A stretch of 33,417 bases of DNA from an uncultured Oscillospiraceae bacterium (GCA_902489335.1 CABTZO010000006.1:1-33417); one strand, 5' to 3'. Positions 1 to 8,825 are shown, numbered from the stretch's first letter. Notes: generated by a model from the sequence alone, not told the origin. A program made the numbers and translations.

Positions 1-19
1 AAAAAAAAAAAAAAAAAAA

Positions 20-46
20 GTTGGGGGTTGCAAGCCCCCCCCCGCC
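20..46 (-). terminator. G/C-rich hairpin plus long T tract, terminator for the membrane-protein gene
   Basis: On the minus strand a run of G, a short loop and a run of C form a hairpin, followed by AAC and 19 consecutive T at the window edge. It lies just downstream of the stop of the membrane-protein gene at 62, which is where an intrinsic terminator is expected. The long homopolymers (A19, C9) also make this a likely assembly breakpoint, so the exact run lengths are uncertain. Confidence 0.6.
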
Positions 47-61
47 GTTTTTAATATAACT

Positions 62-841
62 TTAGTTTATATTATCTGATTTTTGTTTTACTCTTAAAAG
101 CATAACGTATAACAACGTTGTTAAACCGATACTTAAAAGACCAAAACTTCCGCCGACGGGAAAACCAATTCCGCCCAACAAAAGATTTTCAAAATTTGCA
201 CATTCCAAAGATAAAAGCCCGATTAAAGCACAAAGACCGGAAGAGAAAAACCATTTTTGATTTATATCATAAAGCAAAATACTGAGAATAAAAACAGATA
301 AAAAGATTATTGATAAAATCGGATTTAATGTAAAAATCTTCTCACCGCTAAAATTACCCGGTTTTAGATTGCCAACCCAGTTTAATTTCATAGTTGCCAT
401 ATTGAGTGCGAAAAAAAACAACACTGTTAGTCTTTTTAAAATACTCTTACCGTTCTTAATATAGTCAAAATCATAGTTATTTCTGAAAATAAAGCCAAAA
501 CATAAAATATTGATTGACGATAATAACACTGTAATTATTTTAACATTTTTGTCTATGTTGGTTATAAAATATCCATTCATATTTTCATATGATGCTGTTA
601 TCAAGAAAAAAAGAGAAGAAAAACCGCAGAGTCCCAAAAGATAATAAACTTCTTTTTTATTTTTTAAAAAAATTAAAGACACTAAAATCAATGTGATTGT
701 TATAACAAAAGTACAGGGTGAATCTATCAAATAATAAATTGTGCTGCTTGTGCCTTCGCCTTTATTAACTCCGAAAAATGTCAGGCATAAAGTTATTATC
801 AAAAACAAAAGCATAGTAAATGATTTATATATGTTTTTCAT
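62..841 (-). CDS. Polytopic membrane protein of unknown function
   Basis: I do not recognise a family. The 259-residue product is almost entirely hydrophobic, with about seven or eight membrane segments (roughly residues 8-25, 39-60, 65-85, 102-122, 135-152, 172-190, 196-215 and 221-247) joined by short loops, and a small charged C-terminus. No catalytic or transporter signature is visible. The start is supported by GAGGGG about six bases upstream of the ATG. It appears to be a single-gene unit: copA upstream on the same strand is 150 bp away, and a hairpin terminator follows. The function cannot be inferred from context. Confidence 0.75.
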   Translation of the reverse strand: MKNIYKSFTMLLFLIITLCLTFFGVNKGEGTSSTIYYLIDSPCTFVITITLILVSLIFLKNKKEVYYLLGLCGFSSLFFLITASYENMNGYFITNIDKNVKIITVLLSSINILCFGFIFRNNYDFDYIKNGKSILKRLTVLFFFALNMATMKLNWVGNLKPGNFSGEKIFTLNPILSIIFLSVFILSILLYDINQKWFFSSGLCALIGLLSLECANFENLLLGGIGFPVGGSFGLLSIGLTTLLYVMLLRVKQKSDNIN

Positions 842-993
842 ATAAAACCCCTCGTTACCAGAAAAACAAAATTGAACTTAACAGTTATCTTTATAAAATC
901 GTCAAGAATCAATATTTAATAAAAATATTGGTATAAAAAAATAGTGATTTTATTTTTCATAATTATAATAAATCATAAAAATCCGTTCAATAA

Positions 994-3204
994 TTATTTT
1001 CTTATTCTCAGTGCATTTCCGACAACGAAGAGCGATGAAAAACTCATTGCCGCGGCGGCTATCATGGGTGTTAAATGAATGCCCGGAACTGCGCCCGCTG
1101 CTATCGGAATACAGATTGCGTTGTAGAAAAACGCCCAAAACAGATTTTGTTTAATATTTTTTATTGTTCTTTTACTGAGCTCAACCGCTTCATAAACCCT
1201 TGTTAAATTATCATCAGTAAGAACTATATCGGCAGATTCAACGGCAATGTCTTTTCCCGAACCGATCGCCATTCCGACATAGGCTCTGCTTAAAGCGACG
1301 GCGTCGTTTATTCCGTCACCGATCATTACGCTATGTCCTTTTTCCTCAAGTTCTTTTATGAAATCGTCTTTATCCTGCGGGAGCATATTTGCCCGATATT
1401 CATCTATTCCCAACAAATCTGAAACCGATTTTGCCGAGCCTTCGTTGTCTCCCGTCAACATAATCGTCTTTATATTAAGACTTTTAAGTTTTTCAATCAC
1501 AGGTTTTGCTTCAGATTTTATTTCGTCACTCAAGGTTAAATATCCCTTTATTTCAGAATTGACCGCAAAGAAAACAAAGGTTGAGCCGGAATTTTTTTCT
1601 TTTTCAAAATCCGATTTATAAAAATCAATATTAACATTGTTTTCTTCCATAAGCCTTAAATTTCCGATCAAGACTTTATTTTCTTCAATAACCCCGCCTA
1701 TTCCTCTGCCGCCAAAGTTTTGAAAGTCGGAAAAATCTAAAATTTCGGCATTATTTTCATCGGCTTTTTTGACAATCGCCTTTGCCAAAACTTGAGAAGA
1801 ATGATTCTCTAAAGTTTTCAAATATGACCAAAACTTAATCTCATCAAAGTCTCTTATATCAAAAGAATTCACTGTCGGTTTCGCATTTGTAAGGGTTCCG
1901 GTCTTGTCAAAAACAGCATACTGAATTTTTGATGTTTTTTGTAGTGCTTCCGCGTTCTTGTAAAGGATTCCTTTTCTTGCCCCGTTACCCGTTGCAACCA
2001 TAATGGCAACTGGGGTTGCAAGTCCCAAAGCACAGGGACAGGATATGACTAAAACGGAAATTGCATGTTCAAAAGCAGTGAAAAAATCTTTTGTTATTAA
2101 GATTTGAACAAGAAATGTAAAGACGGAAATTATCATTACAACGGGGACAAAGACTTTAGATACCTTATCGGCAATCTCCTGAATCGGTGCCTTTGTTTCG
2201 TTAGCCTGTTCTACAAGCTCAACTATTTTTGAAAGCATTGAATCTTTTGCAAGTGCCGTAACCTGAATGACAACACTTCCGTCAGTCAATACGGTTGAGC
2301 CTATAACCGTTGAACCATCTTGAATAAATTCTTCTTTGCTTTCTCCAGTCATCGCAGATTTGTCTACGTATCCGCTGCCAGACACAACAATACCGTCAGC
2401 CGGGATCTTTTCTCCCTGTTTTACGATAAGTTTATCGTAAAGAATTAAGTCCTTAACTAAAATCTCTCTTTGATTATTCTCTTCATCAATAAGTGTCGCT
2501 TTTTCGGGTGCCAGCTCTAATAGTTTTGTAACTGCTCCGGACGTTCTTGCCTTTGACTTACTCTCAAAATATTTTCCCAAAGAAACCAAAGCTAAAATCA
2601 TCGCGGCTGAATCAAAATATAATTTATGATAAAGAGGAGTTATATCTGTTTGAGATTCAAGTCCATAAATCATTCTGAAAATAATATAGACACCGTAAAC
2701 GAAAGATGATAAAGAGCCTACGCAAACAAGAGAATTCATATTCGGATTTAACTTAAAAAGTCCTTTGAATCCCGATTCAAAAAAGTGCGATGTCTTAATC
2801 ATTACGGACAATGCCAAGAACATCTGAATTAAACCTAAAGCAATTAAATCTGCTCCGGTTCTCTTTATCATCATGGCTATGACCATAATTATTATTGATA
2901 TCGGTATTGAGAAAATTAAGTCGTTTTTATATTGTTTCTGTTCCGACAAGAAACTGTCCGTCAGTTTGTTTTTTTTTTGAATTTCTGCGTCGTTTGATAT
3001 GACTGATGCACTGTATCCTATTTTGTTTACGGCATCTTCAATTTCACTTGTCGAAACCTTTGTTTCATCATAGTCAACTATCATCGATTTTGTCATCAAA
3101 AAAACTTCGGCTTTTTTAACTCCGTCAAGACTCGAAACTGCTTTTTCAACAGCGGCGCTGCAAGCGGCACACGCCATTTTATCTACGTTAAATCTATTAG
3201 TCAT
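994..3204 (-). CDS. copA: Copper-exporting P1B-type ATPase CopA
   Basis: A 736-residue Cu(I)-translocating P-type ATPase of the cytoplasmic membrane. In order: one N-terminal heavy-metal-associated domain with a CAAC metal site (about residues 8-70), membrane helices, the actuator domain with TGES, the SCPC motif in the sixth helix, the phosphorylation site DKTGT, then TGDN and GDGIND in the P/N domains. The C-terminal helices carry YN and a late M..SS, the residues known to form the Cu(I) site in P1B-1 pumps, so copper (or silver) is favoured over zinc or cadmium. ATG at 3204 is preferred to the GTG three bases upstream because AGGAGG (3211-3216) then sits six bases away. No chaperone or copper regulator gene is adjacent. 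Confidence 0.93.
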   Translation of the reverse strand: MTNRFNVDKMACAACSAAVEKAVSSLDGVKKAEVFLMTKSMIVDYDETKVSTSEIEDAVNKIGYSASVISNDAEIQKKNKLTDSFLSEQKQYKNDLIFSIPISIIIMVIAMMIKRTGADLIALGLIQMFLALSVMIKTSHFFESGFKGLFKLNPNMNSLVCVGSLSSFVYGVYIIFRMIYGLESQTDITPLYHKLYFDSAAMILALVSLGKYFESKSKARTSGAVTKLLELAPEKATLIDEENNQREILVKDLILYDKLIVKQGEKIPADGIVVSGSGYVDKSAMTGESKEEFIQDGSTVIGSTVLTDGSVVIQVTALAKDSMLSKIVELVEQANETKAPIQEIADKVSKVFVPVVMIISVFTFLVQILITKDFFTAFEHAISVLVISCPCALGLATPVAIMVATGNGARKGILYKNAEALQKTSKIQYAVFDKTGTLTNAKPTVNSFDIRDFDEIKFWSYLKTLENHSSQVLAKAIVKKADENNAEILDFSDFQNFGGRGIGGVIEENKVLIGNLRLMEENNVNIDFYKSDFEKEKNSGSTFVFFAVNSEIKGYLTLSDEIKSEAKPVIEKLKSLNIKTIMLTGDNEGSAKSVSDLLGIDEYRANMLPQDKDDFIKELEEKGHSVMIGDGINDAVALSRAYVGMAIGSGKDIAVESADIVLTDDNLTRVYEAVELSKRTIKNIKQNLFWAFFYNAICIPIAAGAVPGIHLTPMIAAAAMSFSSLFVVGNALRIRK

Positions 3205-3223
3205 CACTAACCTCCTATAATTT

Positions 3224-3251
3224 ATTATACTCTTTATCTTTTTTCGTTCAA
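3224..3251 (-). promoter_or_regulatory. copA promoter
   Basis: Reading the minus strand, TTGAAC at 3251-3246 and TATAAT at 3229-3224 are separated by 16 bp, and a strong ribosome site follows. No inverted repeat resembling a CopY or CsoR operator was seen. Confidence 0.55.
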
Positions 3252-3270
3252 TGGCGTATTTATAGAATTA

Positions 3271-3310
3271 TGTTATACTGTTAATAACCTTAAGTAATTT
3301 ATCGGGAGGT
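3271..3310 (+). promoter_or_regulatory. Promoter and ribosome site of the ADP-ribosylglycohydrolase gene
   Basis: An extended -10 element, TGT followed by TATACT (3274-3279), lies about 38 bp before the ATG. GGGAGGT at 3304-3310 is the ribosome site. No good -35 is visible; its expected place overlaps the -35 of the divergent copA promoter. Confidence 0.5.
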
Positions 3311-3316
3311 TATTAT

Positions 3317-4111
3317 ATGCTTGGAGCAATAATCGGGGACCTTGTGGGTTCAAGATTTGAATTTAATAATATAAAATCAAAAAATTTCGACTTATTCGAT
3401 AATCATTGTTCTTTAACCGATGACTCATATATGACGCTTGCCGTCTGCAATGCTTTTCTCGACCATTTCAGAAAAGGAGATGACCTAAGAGAAGCCCTGG
3501 TTGACAATATGCAGATGATGGGGAGGAAATATCCAAATGCAGGTTACGGAAACGGGTTTAAGAAGTGGCTTTTATCTGAAAATCCCGCTCCGTACAACAG
3601 TTATGGCAACGGCTCAGCTATGAGAGTTTCCTCGGTTGCATACTTTTACAATAACTTAGATGATGTATTAAAAGCCGCGGAAATATCGGCGGAAGTTACA
3701 CATAATCACCCCGAGGGTATAAAAGGAGCAAAGGCAATTGCCGGTTGCACTTTTCTTGCAAGACAAGGTGCTTTGAAAGACGAAATAAAAAATTTTGCAA
3801 AAGGGTATTACAGTCTTGATTTTACATTGGACGAAATTCGTGATTCCTACGAATTTTATGCTATTTGTCAACAGAGTGTTCCACAAGCCATTGTCTCTTT
3901 CTTAGAGGGTAACGACTATGAAGATGTAATAAGAAACGCTGTCTCAATCGGCGGAGACAGCGATACAATTGCGGCAATGGCGGGATCAATTGCCGAGCCG
4001 TTTTTTACAATAGATGAGAACATTAAACAACAAGCGGCAGAATTTTTGGACGAATTTGTTATTACAATTATTGATGATTATAAAAATTATTTAATCGAGC
4101 CGGAATCATAA
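3317..4111 (+). CDS. ADP-ribosylglycohydrolase (DraG/ARH family)
   Basis: Predicted to remove ADP-ribose from modified substrates using two divalent metal ions; cytoplasmic, 264 residues. The family signatures are in place: N-terminal GAIIGDLVGS, a TDDS metal-binding motif near residue 35, an NGSAMR motif near residue 98, HNHPEG near residue 130, and the C-terminal GGDSDTIAAMAGSIAE. The length is normal for the family. No ADP-ribosyltransferase or macrodomain gene is nearby, so the substrate (protein, nucleic acid or small molecule) is unknown. Its stop codon overlaps the convergent ACT-domain gene by six bases, with no terminator between them. Confidence 0.88.
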   Translation: MLGAIIGDLVGSRFEFNNIKSKNFDLFDNHCSLTDDSYMTLAVCNAFLDHFRKGDDLREALVDNMQMMGRKYPNAGYGNGFKKWLLSENPAPYNSYGNGSAMRVSSVAYFYNNLDDVLKAAEISAEVTHNHPEGIKGAKAIAGCTFLARQGALKDEIKNFAKGYYSLDFTLDEIRDSYEFYAICQQSVPQAIVSFLEGNDYEDVIRNAVSIGGDSDTIAAMAGSIAEPFFTIDENIKQQAAEFLDEFVITIIDDYKNYLIEPES

Positions 4112-4528
4112 ATCGAGCTCATCTACAACTTTGACGCCTCCGTCAATTAAAGCTTTTTCAGCTTTCTTGGTGTCATCTGTTCTGATTATAATATATGCAT
4201 TTTCCGGATCATGACTTAAAAATGAATATATATATTCAATATTGACATTGGCATCTTTTAAAATCCTCAAAGTATCATTTAATGATCCAACTTTATCAAT
4301 AATTTTAACCGCCAACACTTCGGTTATGGACGCAGTGATGTTTTCTGACTTCAGTGCTTCATAACCTTTTTTTGTATCCGAAACGATTATTCTTAAAATT
4401 CCGAACTCCATGGTGTCGGCAACGGATAAAGCTTTCATATCAACATTTTCTCTTGCTAATATATCCGTTATTGCAAAAAGGCGACCGGGCGCATTTTCGA
4501 CAAAAATCGATAATTGTTCAACAGCCAT
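4106..4528 (-). CDS. Tandem ACT-domain amino-acid-binding protein
   Basis: A 140-residue protein made of two ACT domains (about residues 3-68 and 72-138), a ligand-binding fold that usually senses amino acids; there is no attached enzyme or DNA-binding domain. Family members of this size commonly sit beside phenylacetate-CoA ligase and indolepyruvate oxidoreductase genes, as here. It lies 9 bp after paaK and has a strong AGGAGGG site. A role as allosteric sensor of aromatic or branched amino acids for the paaK-ior module is an inference from context. Confidence 0.85.
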   Translation of the reverse strand: MAVEQLSIFVENAPGRLFAITDILARENVDMKALSVADTMEFGILRIIVSDTKKGYEALKSENITASITEVLAVKIIDKVGSLNDTLRILKDANVNIEYIYSFLSHDPENAYIIIRTDDTKKAEKALIDGGVKVVDELDL

Positions 4529-4537
4529 AATACCCTC

Positions 4538-5842
4538 CTATATTTTTCTTCTGTCGATTATTCTTTCAGCTTTACCTTGGAATCTCGGCAAAGATTTAGG
4601 TTCAACAAGTTTAATAACCGGCATAATCATCAAGGCTTCTTTCATGGTTGATCTGATGATTTTTTCTCTTATTTCAATACCTTTAACAGAATCAGAGAAG
4701 CAGCTCTCGCTCATTTCAATATTTATTGTCAAAACATCAAGATTATCTTTTCTGTCAACAATAATTTGATAATTTGGTTTGAGTCCCAAAGATAAAATAA
4801 TGTGCTCAATTTGTGAGGGGTATACATTGATTCCACGAACAACAAGCATGTCGTCTGTTCTTCCTCTGAGTTTTTTCATCTTTACAAGTGTTCTTCCACA
4901 GGCACATTCATCGCGGTAAAGAGCCGTTATATCTCCCGTTCTGTATCTCAAAAGCGGAAGAGCCTCATTGCCTATGCAAGTGAATACAAGTTCTCCGTAT
5001 TCGCCGTCGGGCAAAGGCTTAAGCGTTTGCGGGTCAATGATTTCAGGATAAAAATAATCTTCGTTTATGTGTAAACCGTCTTGTGCTTCGCATTCGAAAG
5101 AAACTCCGGGGCCTTGAAGTTCACTCATACCGTAAATATCAAAAGCTTTAATTCCAAGTTCTTTTTCGACTTGAGTTCGCATGTTTCCGCTCCATGCTTC
5201 TCCGCCGAAAACACCGACTCTGAGATCTAAGTCATTTACCGGGTCAATTCCCATATCACGCATTTTTTCTGCCATATACAAAGCATAGGACGGAGTGCAA
5301 CAGAGAGCATTTGTCTTGAAGTCTTGCATTAGTTCAATCTGTTTGGTTGTTTTTCCTGTTGAAGTCGGAACAGCTGTTGCGCCTAATTTTTCCACGCCGT
5401 AATGAATTCCGAGTCCACCTGTGAAAAGTCCGTATCCATATGAAATTTGAACATAGTCGCTATTTGTTACACCGGCTGCGGTGAGAGCTCTTGCAACGCA
5501 AGTCGCCCAACGATTAATATCGTTTTTTGTATAACCGACAACCGTTTGCTTTCCGCTTGTTCCGCTCGAAGCATGCACTCTTACAATTTCTTCGCGCGGT
5601 ACGGCAAAAAGTCCAAAAGGATAATTTGCCCTAAAATCAGATTTAACGGTAAAGGGCAATTTTGTTATATCATCAATCGATTTTATATCAGATGGTTTAA
5701 GCCCGATTTCATCAAATTTTTCACGATAAAACTTGCTGTTTTCATAACATCTTTTTACCGTTTCTATAAGTCTAAGAGATTGAGTTGCTCTCAACCATTG
5801 AATTGATGCTTTTTCACTACTTTCATTGAAACAGTTTGACAT
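4538..5842 (-). CDS. paaK: Phenylacetate-CoA ligase (aryl-acid AMP ligase)
   Basis: An AMP-forming adenylate enzyme that links aryl acetates such as phenylacetate or indoleacetate to CoA; 434 residues with the chosen start. Visible motifs are the nucleotide-binding SSGTSGK near residue 90, YGMSE near residue 235, and the YRTGD hinge-side motif near residue 305, followed by a small C-terminal domain. ATG at 5842 is preferred to the in-frame start 36 bases upstream because GGAGGG lies immediately before it and the shorter form does not overlap iorB. The gene follows iorB by 13 bp in the same unit. It could act in either direction: activating aryl acids for reductive carboxylation, or handling the aryl-CoA made by IorAB. 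Confidence 0.9.
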   Translation of the reverse strand: MSNCFNESSEKASIQWLRATQSLRLIETVKRCYENSKFYREKFDEIGLKPSDIKSIDDITKLPFTVKSDFRANYPFGLFAVPREEIVRVHASSGTSGKQTVVGYTKNDINRWATCVARALTAAGVTNSDYVQISYGYGLFTGGLGIHYGVEKLGATAVPTSTGKTTKQIELMQDFKTNALCCTPSYALYMAEKMRDMGIDPVNDLDLRVGVFGGEAWSGNMRTQVEKELGIKAFDIYGMSELQGPGVSFECEAQDGLHINEDYFYPEIIDPQTLKPLPDGEYGELVFTCIGNEALPLLRYRTGDITALYRDECACGRTLVKMKKLRGRTDDMLVVRGINVYPSQIEHIILSLGLKPNYQIIVDRKDNLDVLTINIEMSESCFSDSVKGIEIREKIIRSTMKEALMIMPVIKLVEPKSLPRFQGKAERIIDRRKI

Positions 5843-5855
5843 ATTCCCTCCGCTA

Positions 5856-6431
5856 TCAATGGTTATATCCAAGTTCAAATGCTTTTAAATTGATATCCAC
5901 AAATTTAGACGGAACACAGGCTCTTATGCTTTCAATCCAAGTTCCGTAATCGATATCCATGTTTTTCGCAAGCAAACCGATTAAAGCTACATTTACAGCC
6001 TTTGACGAACCTGCCTGTCTTGCCAGTTTAAGTGCGTCAATGGCAGTATAATCGACTTTAAGTTCGTCAAAATCTTTTAATATATCAATCGGATATTCTT
6101 TTTCGCCCGTAATAACAGGTATTGGATTTAAGATTTGATAATTTACAAGAACATGTCCGTCGGATTTCAAATATTGAAGATATCTCGCAGCTTCAAGTCT
6201 TTCGAAGGCAAGTATTATATCGGCTTCTCCCTCGCATATTATCGGAGAAGCAACAGGATCGGTAGTATCATATTTGACATAGGTTACAACCGAACCCCCT
6301 CTTTGACTCATACCATGAACTTCTGAGATTTTGACATCGTATCCCTTTGACAAAATCGCATGTCCTAAAATACGGCTCGCAAGCAGAGTTCCCTGTCCGC
6401 CTACACCAACAATCATAATGCTTTTAGTCAT
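5856..6431 (-). CDS. iorB: Indolepyruvate:ferredoxin oxidoreductase, beta subunit
   Basis: The 191-residue gamma/beta-type subunit of the 2-oxoacid:ferredoxin oxidoreductase superfamily. It opens with the glycine-rich GVGGQGTLLASRILG and has the conserved SEVHGMSQRGGSV stretch near residue 36. It partners IorA in converting arylpyruvates and CoA to aryl-acetyl-CoA, CO2 and reduced ferredoxin, reversibly. It overlaps the end of iorA by eight bases, and its GGGGAGG ribosome site is inside the last codons of iorA, so translation is probably coupled. Confidence 0.92.
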   Translation of the reverse strand: MTKSIMIVGVGGQGTLLASRILGHAILSKGYDVKISEVHGMSQRGGSVVTYVKYDTTDPVASPIICEGEADIILAFERLEAARYLQYLKSDGHVLVNYQILNPIPVITGEKEYPIDILKDFDELKVDYTAIDALKLARQAGSSKAVNVALIGLLAKNMDIDYGTWIESIRACVPSKFVDINLKAFELGYNH

Positions 6432-8172
6432 TGTTATCCTCCCCGCTTAAAATCGCACCGAATTTACAAAGTTGCTTACATTGACCGCAGCCGACACATT
6501 GAGTGATGTCAATATATGATTTTTTATCTTTATAGGTTATTGCGGGACAACCTATCTTCATACAAGCTTTACAGCCGATACATTTTTCATAATCTATTGT
6601 GAAAGAAGGATTTTTCTTGACCGTTTTAAGCAACACACAGGGTCTGCGAGCAATAATAACGCTCGGTCCTTCATAATCCATTTCTGCTTTTATTACCGAG
6701 TATGACTCTGCAAAATTATTTGGATCGATAACTTTAACATGGTCTATACCAATAGATTTACATAACATTTCAACATTTATGGCAGTAGACATTTCTCCGT
6801 CAATCTTTTGTCCTGTCAAAGGATTGGGCTGGTGTCCAGTCATTCCGGTTGTAGAATTGTCTAAAATTATCACTTTGGAATTACTCTGATTATATACGAC
6901 GTTGATCAGTCCGGTTATTCCCGAATGAGCAAAAGTTGAATCTCCTATTACAGCAACAGAATTCTTTGCATTGTCAGAATCTGCTATATTTCTGCCATGC
7001 AAGGCGGAAATCGAAGCACCCATACAAATTGTTGAATGCATCATACAAAGCGGAGGAGCAGCAGCCAAGGTGTAGCAACCAATGTCTCCCGAAACAAATA
7101 AATCAAGTTTTTTCAAAGTGAAGAAAAGTCCTCTGTGTGGGCAACCGGGACATAGAGCAGGCGGTCTTGCCGGTAATTCCCTTTCCACTTTTTTGTTCTC
7201 TGTTTCTTCCTTGAGTACAACTTTTTTAATCAAGGATTGAAAATATTCACCCTCTAAAGTAAAGGCCTCTTTGCCTATAACGTCAATTCCGTTTGCTTTA
7301 CAATGTTCTTCGATTATCGGATCAAGTTCTTCAATTACAAAAACTTTCTCAAACTTTGAAGCAAATTCTTTCAAACTTTCGATAGGCAAAGGATTAACAC
7401 AGCCTAATTTGAAATATGAAGCTTTCGTTCCGAGAGCCTCTTTTGCATATTGATAACAGATTCCGGAAGTTATTACGCCGATATTACTGTCGTTTTCTTC
7501 TATTTTATTAAACGAGGAATCTTCGGCCCACATACGAATTTTATTCATTCGTTCTTCAACTATTGTGTGTCTTTTTCTCGCATTGGCAGGAGCCATTACA
7601 AACTTTTCGGGATTTCTTTCAGGTGTTGAAAAAGGTTCCTGTTGTCTTTGTCCGACCTGTATCACACTGCTTGAGTGCGCTATTCTCGTTGTCAGTCTAA
7701 GGATAACCGGTGTGTCAAATTCTTCGGAAAGCTCAAAAGCTTTACGCGTATATTCAAGACATTCGGCTGAATCCGAAGGTTCAAGCATTAAAATCTTTGC
7801 GGCCTTTGCATAATGGCGTGAGTCCTGCTCATTCTGAGACGAGTGCATTCCGGGATCATCGGCAACTCCGATTACCAGTCCCCCGTTTACTCCGGTATAT
7901 GAAAAAGTAAAAAGTGGATCCGCTGCCACATTTAGACCTACATGCTTCATTCCACAAAACGCTCTTGCACCCGCAATTGAAGCACCGATTGCCGTTTCCA
8001 TTGCAACCTTTTCATTAGGCGCCCACTCGCAGTACATTCTTTTCATATCAAATTTTGAAGCAAATTCGGTTATTTCTGTGCTCGGTGTACCGGGATAAGA
8101 AGATACTACTCTGCATCCGCCCAACCAAAGTCCCGTTGCGACCGCTTTATTGCCTATTGCAAGTTCCTTCAT
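6424..8172 (-). CDS. iorA: Indolepyruvate:ferredoxin oxidoreductase, alpha subunit
   Basis: A 582-residue thiamine-diphosphate and iron-sulfur subunit. The N-terminal pyrimidine-binding region contains the SSYPGTPSTEI motif (residues 24-34) and EWAPNEKVA. The central part has CPGCPHRG and the ThDP/Mg region beginning GDIGCYTL, followed by GDSTFAHSG. The C-terminus carries a 2[4Fe-4S] ferredoxin domain with CIGCKACMKIGCP and CVGCGQCKQLC. It leads the iorA-iorB-paaK-ACT unit, starts seven bases after AAGGAAAG and has an extended -10 promoter upstream. The likely substrates are transamination products of Trp, Phe and Tyr. Confidence 0.94.
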   Translation of the reverse strand: MKELAIGNKAVATGLWLGGCRVVSSYPGTPSTEITEFASKFDMKRMYCEWAPNEKVAMETAIGASIAGARAFCGMKHVGLNVAADPLFTFSYTGVNGGLVIGVADDPGMHSSQNEQDSRHYAKAAKILMLEPSDSAECLEYTRKAFELSEEFDTPVILRLTTRIAHSSSVIQVGQRQQEPFSTPERNPEKFVMAPANARKRHTIVEERMNKIRMWAEDSSFNKIEENDSNIGVITSGICYQYAKEALGTKASYFKLGCVNPLPIESLKEFASKFEKVFVIEELDPIIEEHCKANGIDVIGKEAFTLEGEYFQSLIKKVVLKEETENKKVERELPARPPALCPGCPHRGLFFTLKKLDLFVSGDIGCYTLAAAPPLCMMHSTICMGASISALHGRNIADSDNAKNSVAVIGDSTFAHSGITGLINVVYNQSNSKVIILDNSTTGMTGHQPNPLTGQKIDGEMSTAINVEMLCKSIGIDHVKVIDPNNFAESYSVIKAEMDYEGPSVIIARRPCVLLKTVKKNPSFTIDYEKCIGCKACMKIGCPAITYKDKKSYIDITQCVGCGQCKQLCKFGAILSGEDNND

Positions 8173-8239
8173 TTTAACACTTTCCTTAATAACAAAATTT
8201 TTGATTTCAATTGATTTAAATCATAAATAAATATGTGAG

Positions 8240-8253
8240 AATTATATCACAAT
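8240..8253 (-). promoter_or_regulatory. Extended -10 promoter of the iorA operon
   Basis: On the minus strand the 14 bases ATTGTGATATAATT contain TGA directly before TATAAT (8246-8241). No convincing -35 is seen, as is usual for extended -10 promoters. The same 14-mer occurs on the plus strand at 8382-8395 in front of zapA. The intergenic stretch 8173-8422 otherwise contains only AT-rich sequence. Confidence 0.6.
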
Positions 8254-8365
8254 CATAGTTGTTTTGCACATATACGGCATTAAACGGTAATGTTTTTATT
8301 TTGAATTTACGCAGATTAAAAAATTAAGATCAGCGTTTTTATTATATTCAAATAAGCTTTTGTAT

Positions 8366-8395
8366 TTCATATTTTCAAATTATTGTGATATAATT
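8366..8395 (+). promoter_or_regulatory. zapA promoter
   Basis: TTCATA (8366-8371), a 17-bp spacer and an extended TGA-TATAAT (8389-8394). GAGGTGG at 8412-8418 is the ribosome site before the ATG at 8423. Confidence 0.65.
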
Positions 8396-8422
8396 GAAAA
8401 AGCAAAAAATTGAGGTGGAAAT

Positions 8423-8779
8423 ATGGAAAAAAGTAAAATCAAAATAACCATACATGGCAATAACTATTATATTTTTTCTGATGAAGATCCAAAATTTATT
8501 GAGTCTTTAGGTGAAGAACTCGACCAAAAAATAAAGTCTGTTTTAACTGCAAATCCACGTCTTTCAATCACACAGGCCGCCATACTCTCAAGTCTTGATT
8601 TTCTAAATGACGCAAAACAGGTTGAAAACAGCCTTGACAATTTAAGAGAACAGATTGCTTCATATTTGGAGGAAACTCAAAGATATAAAATGGAAATGGA
8701 AGTTGCAAAGAGAGATCTCGCTAAAGCGGAAAAGCAACTCAAAGAAATAAGAAAAAACAATCCATCACTTAACCTTTAA
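8423..8779 (+). CDS. zapA: Cell division protein ZapA
   Basis: A 118-residue FtsZ-associated protein that bundles protofilaments at the division site. The N-terminal half has the ZapA beta-hairpin region (KIKITIHGNNYYI and a following acidic helix). The central helix (ITQAAILSSLDFLNDA) is the dimerisation segment of the family, and the last about 50 residues form a charged coiled coil rich in E and K. Start and length are normal for Gram-positive ZapA. It has its own promoter, and a hairpin separates it from dut. Confidence 0.85.
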   Translation: MEKSKIKITIHGNNYYIFSDEDPKFIESLGEELDQKIKSVLTANPRLSITQAAILSSLDFLNDAKQVENSLDNLREQIASYLEETQRYKMEMEVAKRDLAKAEKQLKEIRKNNPSLNL

Positions 8780-8783
8780 TTTA

Positions 8784-8809
8784 AAAATATCGCCCTTGGG
8801 CGATATTTT
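8784..8809 (+). terminator. Terminator-like or attenuator hairpin between zapA and dut
   Basis: A perfect 12-bp inverted repeat (8784-8795 with 8798-8809) with a two-base centre and a short T run in the right arm. The ribosome site of dut begins only eight bases after it. Confidence 0.6.
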
Positions 8810-8825
8810 ATTAATCGGAGAATTT

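Noticed and set aside
909..931. Inverted repeat with CAATATTT arms downstream of copA as a terminator
   Set aside because: All A/T apart from the ends, with no T run after it on the copA strand; could be chance in AT-rich DNA.
950..1138. A 62-codon minus-strand frame overlapping the end of copA
   Set aside because: It lies mostly inside copA in another frame and shows no recognisable protein features.
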